A stretch of 64,000 nucleotides of DNA. It comes from an uncultured Flavobacteriaceae bacterium (GTDB lineage: Bacteria > Bacteroidota > Bacteroidia > Flavobacteriales > Flavobacteriaceae). Below, piece after piece: positions 1-8,200 of the stretch; position 1 is the stretch's first letter, and every line of letters begins with the position of its first letter. Position numbers and translations under genes: made by a program. The stretch covers positions 43,753 to 107,752 of the forward strand of contig CANMXP010000015.1 of NCBI GenBank assembly GCA_947501845.1, given 5' to 3'. A model generated the notes under the pieces. That model searched no databases, was not told the DNA's origin, and worked only from the letters and a program-made list of their open reading frames with translations.

Positions 1-2644
1 CTGCATTATTGTCTTTTATTAATTGTTTTAATAAACTTGATTCTTCAACTTTATCTGCAGGAATGTTGTTTTTCTTATCGAATCGCGGTAATTCTTTGTT
101 CGGATATAAAATGTAACTATATTGATCGTCTCTGAACAAAGCGCTGTTTTTTAACCCGTCTAATAACTCGAGCGCTTCTGAAGCAGATAAATAACCTGAA
201 CTTAGAACTGCTACCTGACCTTCCAGCATTTCGGACAAATAAGAAATAGATACCTCGTTTTCGTTTTCGACCGTCATTAAATTATAGGCATGATATAAAC
301 CGTCCGAACGTTTATTTGCTTTAATACTGTGTTCTAAATATGATTTTGTAATGCTAATAAATTCTAAAAGCCCTTGTCTGGTAACACTTGTTTTTTCGCC
401 TGAAAAACCATGTATATAAATAGTCAACCTATAAGCACTTCCAGCTTTGCCTAAACCATCTAAAACCGTTTTTCTCTCCTGATTAGTTATAACACCATTT
501 AAGATACTTTTATTTGCATGCAGTGTAATAAATACTTGTCTGAAAAAAGCATATAATTCTTTTGATATTTCAACTTCATTTAAATCTGATTTTAAGACGA
601 TTTCTTCAAAGAAGTTGAAAAAGCGTTGCAAATAATAAAGTGTTACCATAGATACGCCGTTACCCACAAGCGCATTATTTGCATCGTTCCACTCAGGTCT
701 TTGGGTGTTTAACCAAATACCGCCCTCTGGAATAAAATTTGAAAGCTTGGCTAAAACTGTGGCTAATAGTTTTTCAATTAAATTTACTTTATAAATAGTT
801 GAATTAGCATCTGTAACTAAAGCGCCGTCCGCACCTAATTCTTGTTTCTTTTTATTAATGATATTATTTAATTCATAGTCAAAATCAACCGTGTCTTTAG
901 GGTTTTTTAATGTCTCCTCATAACTTTTAATTTTATAGGGGACATTGGCATAAACAAATAGGTTTCGATCAAAGTATTTCTCTAATTGGTTGGGGTAATG
1001 GTTTTCTATAAATTCCAGAAACTTTAATAGATAGATGATTTGATGATCTCCCCAATAGCCGATATATGACCATGGATCGTCTTCTTCAATGACCTCCCAA
1101 TCGAAGCCATCTTTAGTAACTCGATACGGGTTGTAACCTTCAAATGTGGTCGCATTTAAAAACTTATGAATCATGCTTTCAATAAACTCAGGGTAAGCGT
1201 GTGCCAAGGCCTCCCAATTTTGAAAAATGTCTCGCCAGTTTCCTTCATAGTCTAATATTTTAGAACCGTCGATTTCATTTCTGGTATTAATAGAAAATTT
1301 ATTCCAAGGTCTGCTAGGGTCTCCGTGTCTTCTACTAAATTTTAATGGCAAATATTCAAAACAGAGCCTTTTAAAATTGTCATTTTCACTTTTTTCGGCA
1401 ATTGCTTTTATAACGTTTAAAGAAAATAGATTTGGTAATTCGTTTAATGTATTTTGAAATGTGTTGAATACCTGTGTATTCGCTTTTGAGATGTATTTTA
1501 TAAAATCTTGTTTTTCTGTGTTGTAACCATCATCAAAAATCCCACCGCGCATGATGTTAAAAAGCGTATTAGAAAAATGTCTGGTATTGGTTAGTGGATC
1601 TGCCGTTAGTTGTAAGCCGTCTGATGCCCCTGTTAGCTCGATTAAACGTTTTGTGCCTGCATCAATATTCTTTTGAATGATTTCAGAAATATTAGGAAGA
1701 TTTTTGATGCTTTCAGATATTTGAATGACTCCAGAAATACTTTGATTCACATTGGCAATAAACATCCAACTTTTACTTGATTGTGGTTTTAATTCTAAAT
1801 CGGATGAAATAAAATAAGCCCCTTTTTCGGCTTTCATATCCACTTCTTGGTGAATAGGTAGCCCTTGTCTAAAATTGTATAATTGTAATGATGATAATAA
1901 ATAAGTTGGGTTTTCCAATCCTGTAGACCAAACAATATTCGCTTTTAAAGATTCACTAGGCTCGGCCTTATCAACAATAACGGCACTTAATGAAAAGATT
2001 CCCATACCTGTATTGGGGTCTAATTCACTTTTTTTATAAGCATCAACCAGATTACTGGTCGCGTTTTGAAAGTCTGAAGTAATATGATACGGAAGAATAT
2101 TTTGTAATCCGTCAAGAAGTTTGACTTTTATTATTGTGTTTGAATTGTTTATTAGGGTCGATTTTTTTACAAAACCAAAATAGTTGCTAGAATTCCATTG
2201 GTATCTAAACGTGAGCCCTAAATCTTCATTGATTTCTTCAAAAATAATTTTGTTTCCATAATTGTTTTTATAAAGGTTTCTTTGGATTTTATATCTTCCC
2301 ATTTGCCTTTCTGAGAAGGGTTCCCATAAGTACCTTTTATTATCTGAATAGATCTGAAATATTGTTTTGCTTCCAGTAATATCTGCAGATTCGGTTATTT
2401 TATCATCGGTATAATAAGGAAACAATGATGCATTTGAATTTTTTCTTCCAGCGGTTAACCCCCCGTTGCTCGAAATAAACATCCAATGGTTAGAGTCGCT
2501 TACAATGCTCATAAAAAATGGACGCATAGCATCACTATTAGTGATTTTATAATAAGTCTCGTTATCGAAATTTATTAATTCCCCTTTTATATTATTTGCC
2601 TTTGTTAAGACATTTTTATCATCTATATAAATAGTACTATTCAT
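1..2644 (-). CDS. GH149-like beta-1,3-glucan phosphorylase (partial, 3' end outside window)
   Basis: The reading frame begins at the ATG complementary to 2642-2644 and stays open for 881 codons to the window edge. There is no signal peptide, so the product is expected in the cytoplasm. The translation looks like the (alpha/alpha)6-barrel disaccharide/oligosaccharide phosphorylases: a GNWRDIFQNWEALA stretch near residue 465, GYWGDHQIIYLLKF near 527, and PEWNDANNALVGNG with W652-N653-D654, which resembles the xDWND general-acid region of GH94-type enzymes. Large size and linkage to a laminarinase locus fit GH149, known to phosphorolyse beta-1,3-glucans to glucose-1-phosphate. The family call rests on recalled motifs and context; an uncharacterised GH94/GH161-like relative is the main alternative. 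It is in the same orientation as the SusCD locus but 395 bp downstream, so it may have its own promoter. Confidence 0.6.
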   Translation of the reverse strand, partial: MNSTIYIDDKNVLTKANNIKGELINFDNETYYKITNSDAMRPFFMSIVSDSNHWMFISSNGGLTAGRKNSNASLFPYYTDDKITESADITGSKTIFQIYSDNKRYLWEPFSERQMGRYKIQRNLYKNNYGNKIIFEEINEDLGLTFRYQWNSSNYFGFVKKSTLINNSNTIIKVKLLDGLQNILPYHITSDFQNATSNLVDAYKKSELDPNTGMGIFSLSAVIVDKAEPSESLKANIVWSTGLENPTYLLSSLQLYNFRQGLPIHQEVDMKAEKGAYFISSDLELKPQSSKSWMFIANVNQSISGVIQISESIKNLPNISEIIQKNIDAGTKRLIELTGASDGLQLTADPLTNTRHFSNTLFNIMRGGIFDDGYNTEKQDFIKYISKANTQVFNTFQNTLNELPNLFSLNVIKAIAEKSENDNFKRLCFEYLPLKFSRRHGDPSRPWNKFSINTRNEIDGSKILDYEGNWRDIFQNWEALAHAYPEFIESMIHKFLNATTFEGYNPYRVTKDGFDWEVIEEDDPWSYIGYWGDHQIIYLLKFLEFIENHYPNQLEKYFDRNLFVYANVPYKIKSYEETLKNPKDTVDFDYELNNIINKKKQELGADGALVTDANSTIYKVNLIEKLLATVLAKLSNFIPEGGIWLNTQRPEWNDANNALVGNGVSMVTLYYLQRFFNFFEEIVLKSDLNEVEISKELYAFFRQVFITLHANKSILNGVITNQERKTVLDGLGKAGSAYRLTIYIHGFSGEKTSVTRQGLLEFISITKSYLEHSIKANKRSDGLYHAYNLMTVENENEVSISYLSEMLEGQVAVLSSGYLSASEALELLDGLKNSALFRDDQYSYILYPNKELPRFDKKNNIPADKVEESSLLKQLIKDNNA

Positions 2645-2737
2645 TAATTATAACTGTTATTAGCTTCTTTATAAAATCAATTTTTCTATGTATTCATTCT
2701 AAGCTAGAATGGCTAAAGCACTCCTTTTTAACGAATC

Positions 2738-2793
2738 GGCTATAACTGATAGCCTCTGTTTCCAGAGGCTGTTTGAATCTCTCACTTTCAAAC
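2738..2793. promoter_or_regulatory. Cluster of three hairpins upstream of the GH149-like gene
   Basis: Three perfect short inverted repeats follow one another: GGCTAT/ATAGCC around 5 nt (2738-2754), AGCCTCTG/CAGAGGCT around TTTC (2751-2770) and GTTTGAA/TTCAAAC (2771-2793). The first two share AGCC (2751-2754) and cannot form together. This is the arrangement of an attenuator-like switch, but no ligand-binding fold is recognised. Confidence 0.4.
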
Positions 2794-2883
2794 TTTTATG
2801 AATCAGTCACCATAAGCTCTTATGAATTGTTATGTAAGTTTGTTTTTATAGTTTTAAGTTTAAAGTTATTGTATGTTTAGGTT

Positions 2884-3025
2884 AAAAAGAGACTGTATAA
2901 AAACATTTAAAAAGAAATTAAACCTGTCTTAGTGAGCGCAGTTAAGATGTTTTGAAAATCAGCACTCTAAAAATTTCTTGACTGCGCTCTAACAGACCTT
3001 AAATACTCTTTATACAATCTCTTTT
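2884..3025. repeat. Long imperfect inverted repeat (142 bp)
   Basis: Outer arms AAAAGAGACTGTATAAA (2884-2900) and TTTATACAATCTCTTTT (3009-3025) pair with one mismatch. Inner arms around 2922-2948 and 2980-3003 (sharing GAGCGCAGT/ACTGCGCTC) pair imperfectly. The element sits 14 bp beyond the GH16 stop. It could fold as one long stem in RNA and serve as a terminator or processing/stability element, or be a miniature mobile repeat of the kind scattered in flavobacterial genomes. Confidence 0.6.
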
Positions 3026-3039
3026 CTTATAATTAAATT

Positions 3040-4683
3040 TTATTGATAGACTCTTACATAGTCTATTTCCATAATATCTTCTGTAAATGCAGGGTCTATA
3101 GTTCCTCCTAAAGTACCACCCATTGCGATGTTAAGTATTAGAAAGAAATCTGCATTAAATGGAAATGTATCATTATTATCAAATTCAAAATATGACTCGT
3201 TGTCAAGCAGGATATATATTTTATCTGCCGACCAGTCTATCGAGTATACATGGAATTCACTTGATGCATCAGCTACTGCAGTATCCTCTCCAAAACTTGC
3301 ATTGGAATTACTACCAGAATCCAACCAATGTACAGTACCCAGAACATTGTTTTTATCAGCTCCCGTTTGTTCCATGATATCCATTTCTCCAGATGTTGGC
3401 CATCCTACAGTCGGGAAATTTGAACCAAGCATCCAAATAGCTGGCCAAGTACCTTGGGCAGATGGTAATTTTGCTCTAACATCAATTCTACCATAGGTAA
3501 ATTTTTGTAAGCCTTGCGATTTTACCCTTGCAGAGGTATAACCACCTCCACCATCGGCTTTTGCTGTAATCTTAAGGACACCCCCTTCTACAATGACATT
3601 TTCTGCATCACTTGTATATGATTGGACTTCATTATTGCCCCATCCATTTGTTCCAGTACCTAAATCGTATGTCCAGTTTAATGGGTCGGGCGTGCCGTCG
3701 ACATCAAAATCGTCTTCCCATACCAGATTAGTAAATGTGGTCTCAAATTCGTTGGAGGCACCTTCTTCTTCGGTTGTTAACGTAAACCACCAGTCGAATT
3801 CATTATTCCCATCGGTAGTTCTTAATACCATTTCTGTTGCCGATCGACTAAATATTTCATACTTATGGTTTCCACCTGTATAGTACCCCATAAAAGCTGT
3901 TCCCGTTAGAGAAATTGTTTCTACACCTCCTGGCGCACCTAAGCTCCATTGTTCTGAATAATCACTAAATGGATAGTTGAGTATATCGTCCCCATCAGCG
4001 GTTCCGCCTCCAGCACCTCCTAATTCGTTAATTAATGGATCTCGCCCAAATACAGTTCCAGATGTATCAGGTGTAGGGTCGTCGTTCGTGCTATCTGTAA
4101 TATGCGTAAATGTTCCGTCGGCATTAAATACATAACGGTCATCGTACATCCCTACAGCTGCTTTATCAAAAGGTTCAGCAGAGAACCATTCTCCTGGAAT
4201 AAAACCTCCTACTGGCCCTAAACCAAAATGGGGTTTGGATTCTGCTTTTATTCGCCATGCTTTTTGCGTGCCACCATGCAACATTTCTATTAAATCTGCA
4301 GGAGGATCGTAAAGTGATAATACTTCAACTTCTATGGTTTTACTCGATGATGCACCACCAGTCCCAAATGCTATTATTGTAACAGAATAGGTATTTAGTC
4401 CTAAAACCGAAAAGTCATAAGATTGTTTTCCTCCTGGGGCAGATGTTGTGTTATCATTATAGATGAACTGATATGAAATAGCATCATCTGCAGAGGCTAT
4501 GAAATTTACAGTACCACTACCATCTCCATTAGGATTACTGGCATCGGCTCCAACAATATCAATTACAATCTGGATATTTGAAGGTGTGATAATATCTCCT
4601 ACAGCAATGTCATCTTCTTGACAGCCTGTAAAGATTAGAGCTAATATTACTAAAAGTCTGTAGCTATATTTATATTTTTTCAT
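3040..4683 (-). CDS. GH16 endo-beta-1,3-glucanase (laminarinase) lipoprotein
   Basis: A 547-residue surface lipoprotein with a lipobox ending at Cys21 (IFTGC). A PKD/Ig-like module lies at roughly 35-120. A domain at about 133-305 starts with HGGTQKAW and is typical of the accessory region of Bacteroidetes GH16 proteins. The GH16 catalytic domain spans about 320-547. The catalytic signature GEMDIME places the nucleophile at E433 and the acid/base at E438. It lies last in the SusCD block, 11 bp after the binding-protein gene. GH16 members with this signature cut internal beta-1,3 (or mixed 1,3/1,4) glucan bonds. With SusCD and a phosphorylase-like neighbour, laminarin is the favoured substrate; exact linkage preference cannot be read from sequence. 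Confidence 0.88.
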   Translation of the reverse strand: MKKYKYSYRLLVILALIFTGCQEDDIAVGDIITPSNIQIVIDIVGADASNPNGDGSGTVNFIASADDAISYQFIYNDNTTSAPGGKQSYDFSVLGLNTYSVTIIAFGTGGASSSKTIEVEVLSLYDPPADLIEMLHGGTQKAWRIKAESKPHFGLGPVGGFIPGEWFSAEPFDKAAVGMYDDRYVFNADGTFTHITDSTNDDPTPDTSGTVFGRDPLINELGGAGGGTADGDDILNYPFSDYSEQWSLGAPGGVETISLTGTAFMGYYTGGNHKYEIFSRSATEMVLRTTDGNNEFDWWFTLTTEEEGASNEFETTFTNLVWEDDFDVDGTPDPLNWTYDLGTGTNGWGNNEVQSYTSDAENVIVEGGVLKITAKADGGGGYTSARVKSQGLQKFTYGRIDVRAKLPSAQGTWPAIWMLGSNFPTVGWPTSGEMDIMEQTGADKNNVLGTVHWLDSGSNSNASFGEDTAVADASSEFHVYSIDWSADKIYILLDNESYFEFDNNDTFPFNADFFLILNIAMGGTLGGTIDPAFTEDIMEIDYVRVYQ

Positions 4684-4694
4684 GTTTCTTTTTT

Positions 4695-6719
4695 TTAATT
4701 TATATCAATATCATCTAAGTAAATGGTGTAGTTAGATGATCCATCACCTGCTGCTCCATTGTCCATGATTAATACCAAGTTGTACCAATCTATTGAAGTA
4801 TCTATACCTGTAAAATCAAAGGTTAAATCTTCCCATTGGTTGGCAACCGTTGTTGTTGCGGTAATTTCTGCAGTAGCTGTTACATCTGGCCATGGTACAT
4901 CATCTTCAAATTTTGCCAATAAATTAAGCCCTGTTCTTGGTGACCAAACCTTAATGGTCAATGTTGTACCACTATCAAAAGAGAATGGTTTAGGAGCCGT
5001 TATTTTGGAGCCTGCCCAAACTTCTCCAGCACCTTTTATCATTTCGGCCACCATACTAGATGGGTTTCCATTGGTATCTGGATTGGCTATTACCGAAATT
5101 CCACCACCATCAAAACTGCTTAGTGTGAATTTTGGCTCGAAATCCAATACAGGGTCTGTAGAAATATCATCTAAATAAATAGTATAGTTAGCAGATCCAT
5201 CACCTGCTGCCCCATTGTCCATGATTAATACCAAGTTGTACCAATCTATAGATGTATCAAGACCTGTAAAATCGAAAGTTAAATCTTCCCATTGATTCGC
5301 AACTGTTGTTGTTGCAGTGATTTCTGCAGTAGCTGTTACATCTGGCCAAGGAACATTATCTTCAAATTTTGCTAGAAGGTTTAGCCCCGCTCGTGGCGAC
5401 CAAACTCTTATTGTAACTGTTGTTGAGTTATCAAAATTGAATGGGGTAGGAACGGTTATTTTAGATCCCGCCCAAACTTCTCCAGCACCTTTTATCATTT
5501 CGGCTACTGTACTTGATGGGTTTCCATTAGTATCTGGATTGGCTATTAATGAGATGCCGCCTCCATCGAAAGAGCTTAGCTCGAATGGCGCTTCAAAATT
5601 AATTGGTGTGACACCATTGCCGCCGCCACTAACTGGAGGCACCTCTTGTTTTATATTATCTATAAAGAAGGTCCAATCTGAACTACCATCTCCCATAGTT
5701 CCAAAATCGAAGAACAATACAATTTTTTGATATTCCTGAGAAAGATCAATATCACTCATATCAAAAACAACTTCTTCCCAGTCACTGTTACCAACCGTAG
5801 TGATTTCCTTTTCAAAGAAAATATTCTGATCGCTAAGGTTCTCAAGTTTTAAAGTCATTTTTCCTCCAGGTCTTGGAGACCAAACATTCATTTTAACAAG
5901 TTGTTTGAGACTTAAATCAATAGGGGTGGATGTTGTTATAACATTTCCTGCCCATGTTTCGCCAGCACCTTTTATAATTTGAGCTACTTTAGCAGAACCA
6001 TTAACAGCATCTACTTGTGGATTATCTACCACCGATATAGTTGCTCCTCCAAAATCTCCTAAAGCAGTATTATCAAAAATTTCAAAGTTAATAGGGAGTT
6101 CTGTAGGTTTTGAAATGGTAACGACTTGAGTTGCTTCCACGGTTTCAGAACCGCCACTTAAAGCCACTACTTTTATGGTATAATCACCTACGCTAGGGTA
6201 CTCAAAACTTACAGCTCCGTCTATAGCCAAAGGTGTTGGTTCTTCATCTACATTAGAAGTGTCAAAAAACACATGGAATGAAGCCGCATAATCTGCTGTT
6301 GCAGAAACATCAACTATAAATGGATTTGAAGTGTTTATTGTCGCTGTTATTTCTAAATTTTCAGGGGCTCTAAACGATACGACCAATTGTTGCGTTGCCA
6401 TCGTTTTTAGGCCAGTAAGACCTATTGCCTCTATGGATACGGTATACGTTCCTTCGGTATATGTGTGATCGATATTTTCACCCTGTTTTAGACTTACAGT
6501 TTCTGCTGTGTCATCACCTAATGCAATGTTATAGGAAACAGCTCCATCTGAATTGGGAGTGATATTAACTAATCCGCTATTGTCCTGACTTATTTGAAAA
6601 AGTGCAGAAACATTTGTTGGAGCTACTATATCATCAACAAAGCTCAGGTCATTATCGTCTTCGGCACAACTAATAAAGAAGACCAAAGTAAAACTCATTA
6701 TATATTTTAATGCTTTCAT
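4695..6719 (-). CDS. Surface glycan-binding lipoprotein with PKD-like and three CBM-like modules
   Basis: A 674-residue lipoprotein (lipobox Cys18, FFISC). Two Ig/PKD-like modules (about 30-115 and 118-205) are followed by three beta-sandwich modules of about 150 residues, each ending in a (Y/F)xx(Y/F)(L/I)D(D/N)I strand. The last two modules are nearly identical in sequence and out of register by exactly 456 bp. Position between susD and the GH16 gene, with 17- and 11-bp gaps, is that of SusE/SGBP proteins, which hold the polysaccharide at the outer membrane. No catalytic motif is visible. Binding specificity (probably beta-glucan) is inferred from the neighbours only. Confidence 0.75.
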   Translation of the reverse strand: MKALKYIMSFTLVFFISCAEDDNDLSFVDDIVAPTNVSALFQISQDNSGLVNITPNSDGAVSYNIALGDDTAETVSLKQGENIDHTYTEGTYTVSIEAIGLTGLKTMATQQLVVSFRAPENLEITATINTSNPFIVDVSATADYAASFHVFFDTSNVDEEPTPLAIDGAVSFEYPSVGDYTIKVVALSGGSETVEATQVVTISKPTELPINFEIFDNTALGDFGGATISVVDNPQVDAVNGSAKVAQIIKGAGETWAGNVITTSTPIDLSLKQLVKMNVWSPRPGGKMTLKLENLSDQNIFFEKEITTVGNSDWEEVVFDMSDIDLSQEYQKIVLFFDFGTMGDGSSDWTFFIDNIKQEVPPVSGGGNGVTPINFEAPFELSSFDGGGISLIANPDTNGNPSSTVAEMIKGAGEVWAGSKITVPTPFNFDNSTTVTIRVWSPRAGLNLLAKFEDNVPWPDVTATAEITATTTVANQWEDLTFDFTGLDTSIDWYNLVLIMDNGAAGDGSANYTIYLDDISTDPVLDFEPKFTLSSFDGGGISVIANPDTNGNPSSMVAEMIKGAGEVWAGSKITAPKPFSFDSGTTLTIKVWSPRTGLNLLAKFEDDVPWPDVTATAEITATTTVANQWEDLTFDFTGIDTSIDWYNLVLIMDNGAAGDGSSNYTIYLDDIDIN
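4698..5610 (-). repeat. Tandem 456-bp in-frame duplication within the glycan-binding protein gene
   Basis: The stretch from about 4698 to 5153 and the next from about 5154 to 5610 are clearly similar at DNA level. For example, CCATCACCTGCTGC at 4741 recurs at 5197 and the sequence continues nearly identical beyond. The unit is 152 codons, one whole binding module. A third, more diverged module precedes it (about 5640-6110). Confidence 0.85.
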
Positions 6720-6736
6720 ATTTTCAATTTTTTATT

Positions 6737-8191
6737 TTAGTATCCTGGATTTTGTGTCCAAATATTTCCTGCTAGTTGAATTTCTATAGAAGGAATTGGA
6801 AACACTTCATGTTTTCCAGCCACAAAGCCATCAATTTCTTGAGCAGCTCTCCCTGTTCTAACTAGATCGAAGAAATGGTGACCTTCCCCAACAAGTTCTA
6901 CTCTGCGTTCGTGATAAATATCATTTGTTAAATCGGTTCCTGTTGATGTTGCATCAGGCAACATTGCTCTTGTGCGTACTCTGTTAAGGTACTCTAGTGC
7001 TCTGGTATCGCTAATACTTCCTCTGTTTAAAGCTTCGGCAGCCATTAATAGGACATCTGCAAAACGAATAGCCCTATAGTTATTAGGATTTGTAAGATTA
7101 GCATCCCCTGTATTAGCATCTCCTTGACGGGCAATGTATTTTCTGTTATAATAACCCGTATGTTCAAAACCAGTTACAAAGGTTGCGCTATTAGCAGCTG
7201 CCCAGGCATCAATATCTAGGATCGCAGTTTCTAATCTAATATCTCCTGTTTCGAATTCGTCTACAACTTCTTGGGTTGGTATGTTAAAGCTGAAACCCGA
7301 TTCGAATACGGGACCATTGTAATTACGTATACCGTTAAAACCGACTGCAACATTTCCTTCACTACATTGTAAACATTCAAAACCAGCTCCTTCCCTGTCT
7401 GTATATTGTACTTCGAAAACAGATTCTATATTGTTCTCGTTATCGTTTTCAAACATGGTGCTATAATCTACTAACAAATCGTATGGTCCATTATTAATAA
7501 CATCTTCTAACACAGTTGCTGCATCCGAAAACTTATCCTGAAAGAGATATACTTTACCTAAAAGTGCTTGTGCTGCTCCTTTTGTAACTCTACCTGTCTG
7601 GCTTTGTGTATATGGCAAATTATTAGCTGCAAAAATTAGATCTTGCTCAATTAATGCATACACTTCTGCTTTAGGAGTCCTGTCTATACCAAACTGTTCG
7701 CCAAATTGGATACGTTTATCAATTGAAAGCGGAATGTCTCCAAACCATTTTACCAATTCGAAATTGTAATAGGCTCTTAAGAAACGTGTTTGCCCCAATA
7801 CATTGTTTTTGTTTGGAAAGTCTGTTTTATCTTGAAACTCCAAAATAAAATTAGTTCTATTAACAGCTCCATACATCCAATTCCAAACATCTCTTAGGTT
7901 GGCATTAACTGGCGTATGAATCATATCGTCTATTTCCTGAAAGCCAATAACATCAGTGGCACTTTCTCCACCACAAAGTGTATTGTCTGAGGCTATTTCG
8001 CCAAGCATCACATTAACATATGTTGACTGCAATCCATCATAAGCTGCAATGAGTGCATCTTGATAATCTGCTTCAGAATTAAAAAATTCTTCAGAGTTTT
8101 CGTCTTCTGATGCTACGTTTACAAAATCATCACTACATGATACTGTGAACAAAAGGATGATTAGCATTATATTTATTTTTAAATTTTTCAT
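6737..8191 (-). CDS. susD: SusD/RagB-family glycan-binding lipoprotein
   Basis: A 484-residue outer-membrane lipoprotein: signal peptide with lipobox Cys19 (FTVSC), the helical TPR-like SusD scaffold, and the typical C-terminal ending with FPIPSIEIQ and WTQNPGY. SusD proteins form the lid over the SusC channel and bind the oligosaccharide being imported. The start is the ATG 9 bp after the susC stop, which supports co-transcription and probably coupled expression. Family membership is secure. Substrate (laminarin-type glucan) is inferred from the GH16 gene downstream. Confidence 0.93.
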   Translation of the reverse strand: MKNLKINIMLIILLFTVSCSDDFVNVASEDENSEEFFNSEADYQDALIAAYDGLQSTYVNVMLGEIASDNTLCGGESATDVIGFQEIDDMIHTPVNANLRDVWNWMYGAVNRTNFILEFQDKTDFPNKNNVLGQTRFLRAYYNFELVKWFGDIPLSIDKRIQFGEQFGIDRTPKAEVYALIEQDLIFAANNLPYTQSQTGRVTKGAAQALLGKVYLFQDKFSDAATVLEDVINNGPYDLLVDYSTMFENDNENNIESVFEVQYTDREGAGFECLQCSEGNVAVGFNGIRNYNGPVFESGFSFNIPTQEVVDEFETGDIRLETAILDIDAWAAANSATFVTGFEHTGYYNRKYIARQGDANTGDANLTNPNNYRAIRFADVLLMAAEALNRGSISDTRALEYLNRVRTRAMLPDATSTGTDLTNDIYHERRVELVGEGHHFFDLVRTGRAAQEIDGFVAGKHEVFPIPSIEIQLAGNIWTQNPGY

Positions 8192-8200
8192 GATCCTTAA

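Larger units (their letters stand above)
2645..3039. other. Gene-free structured spacer between GH16 and GH149-like genes
   Basis: No coding frame is seen. The half next to the phosphorylase gene carries a cluster of short perfect hairpins (2738-2793). The half next to the GH16 gene is almost filled by a long imperfect inverted repeat (2884-3025). Between them, 2794-2883 is AT-rich without a clear motif. The spacer breaks what is otherwise a tightly packed minus-strand locus, so termination, partial read-through or separate initiation of the phosphorylase gene are possible. Confidence 0.7.
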
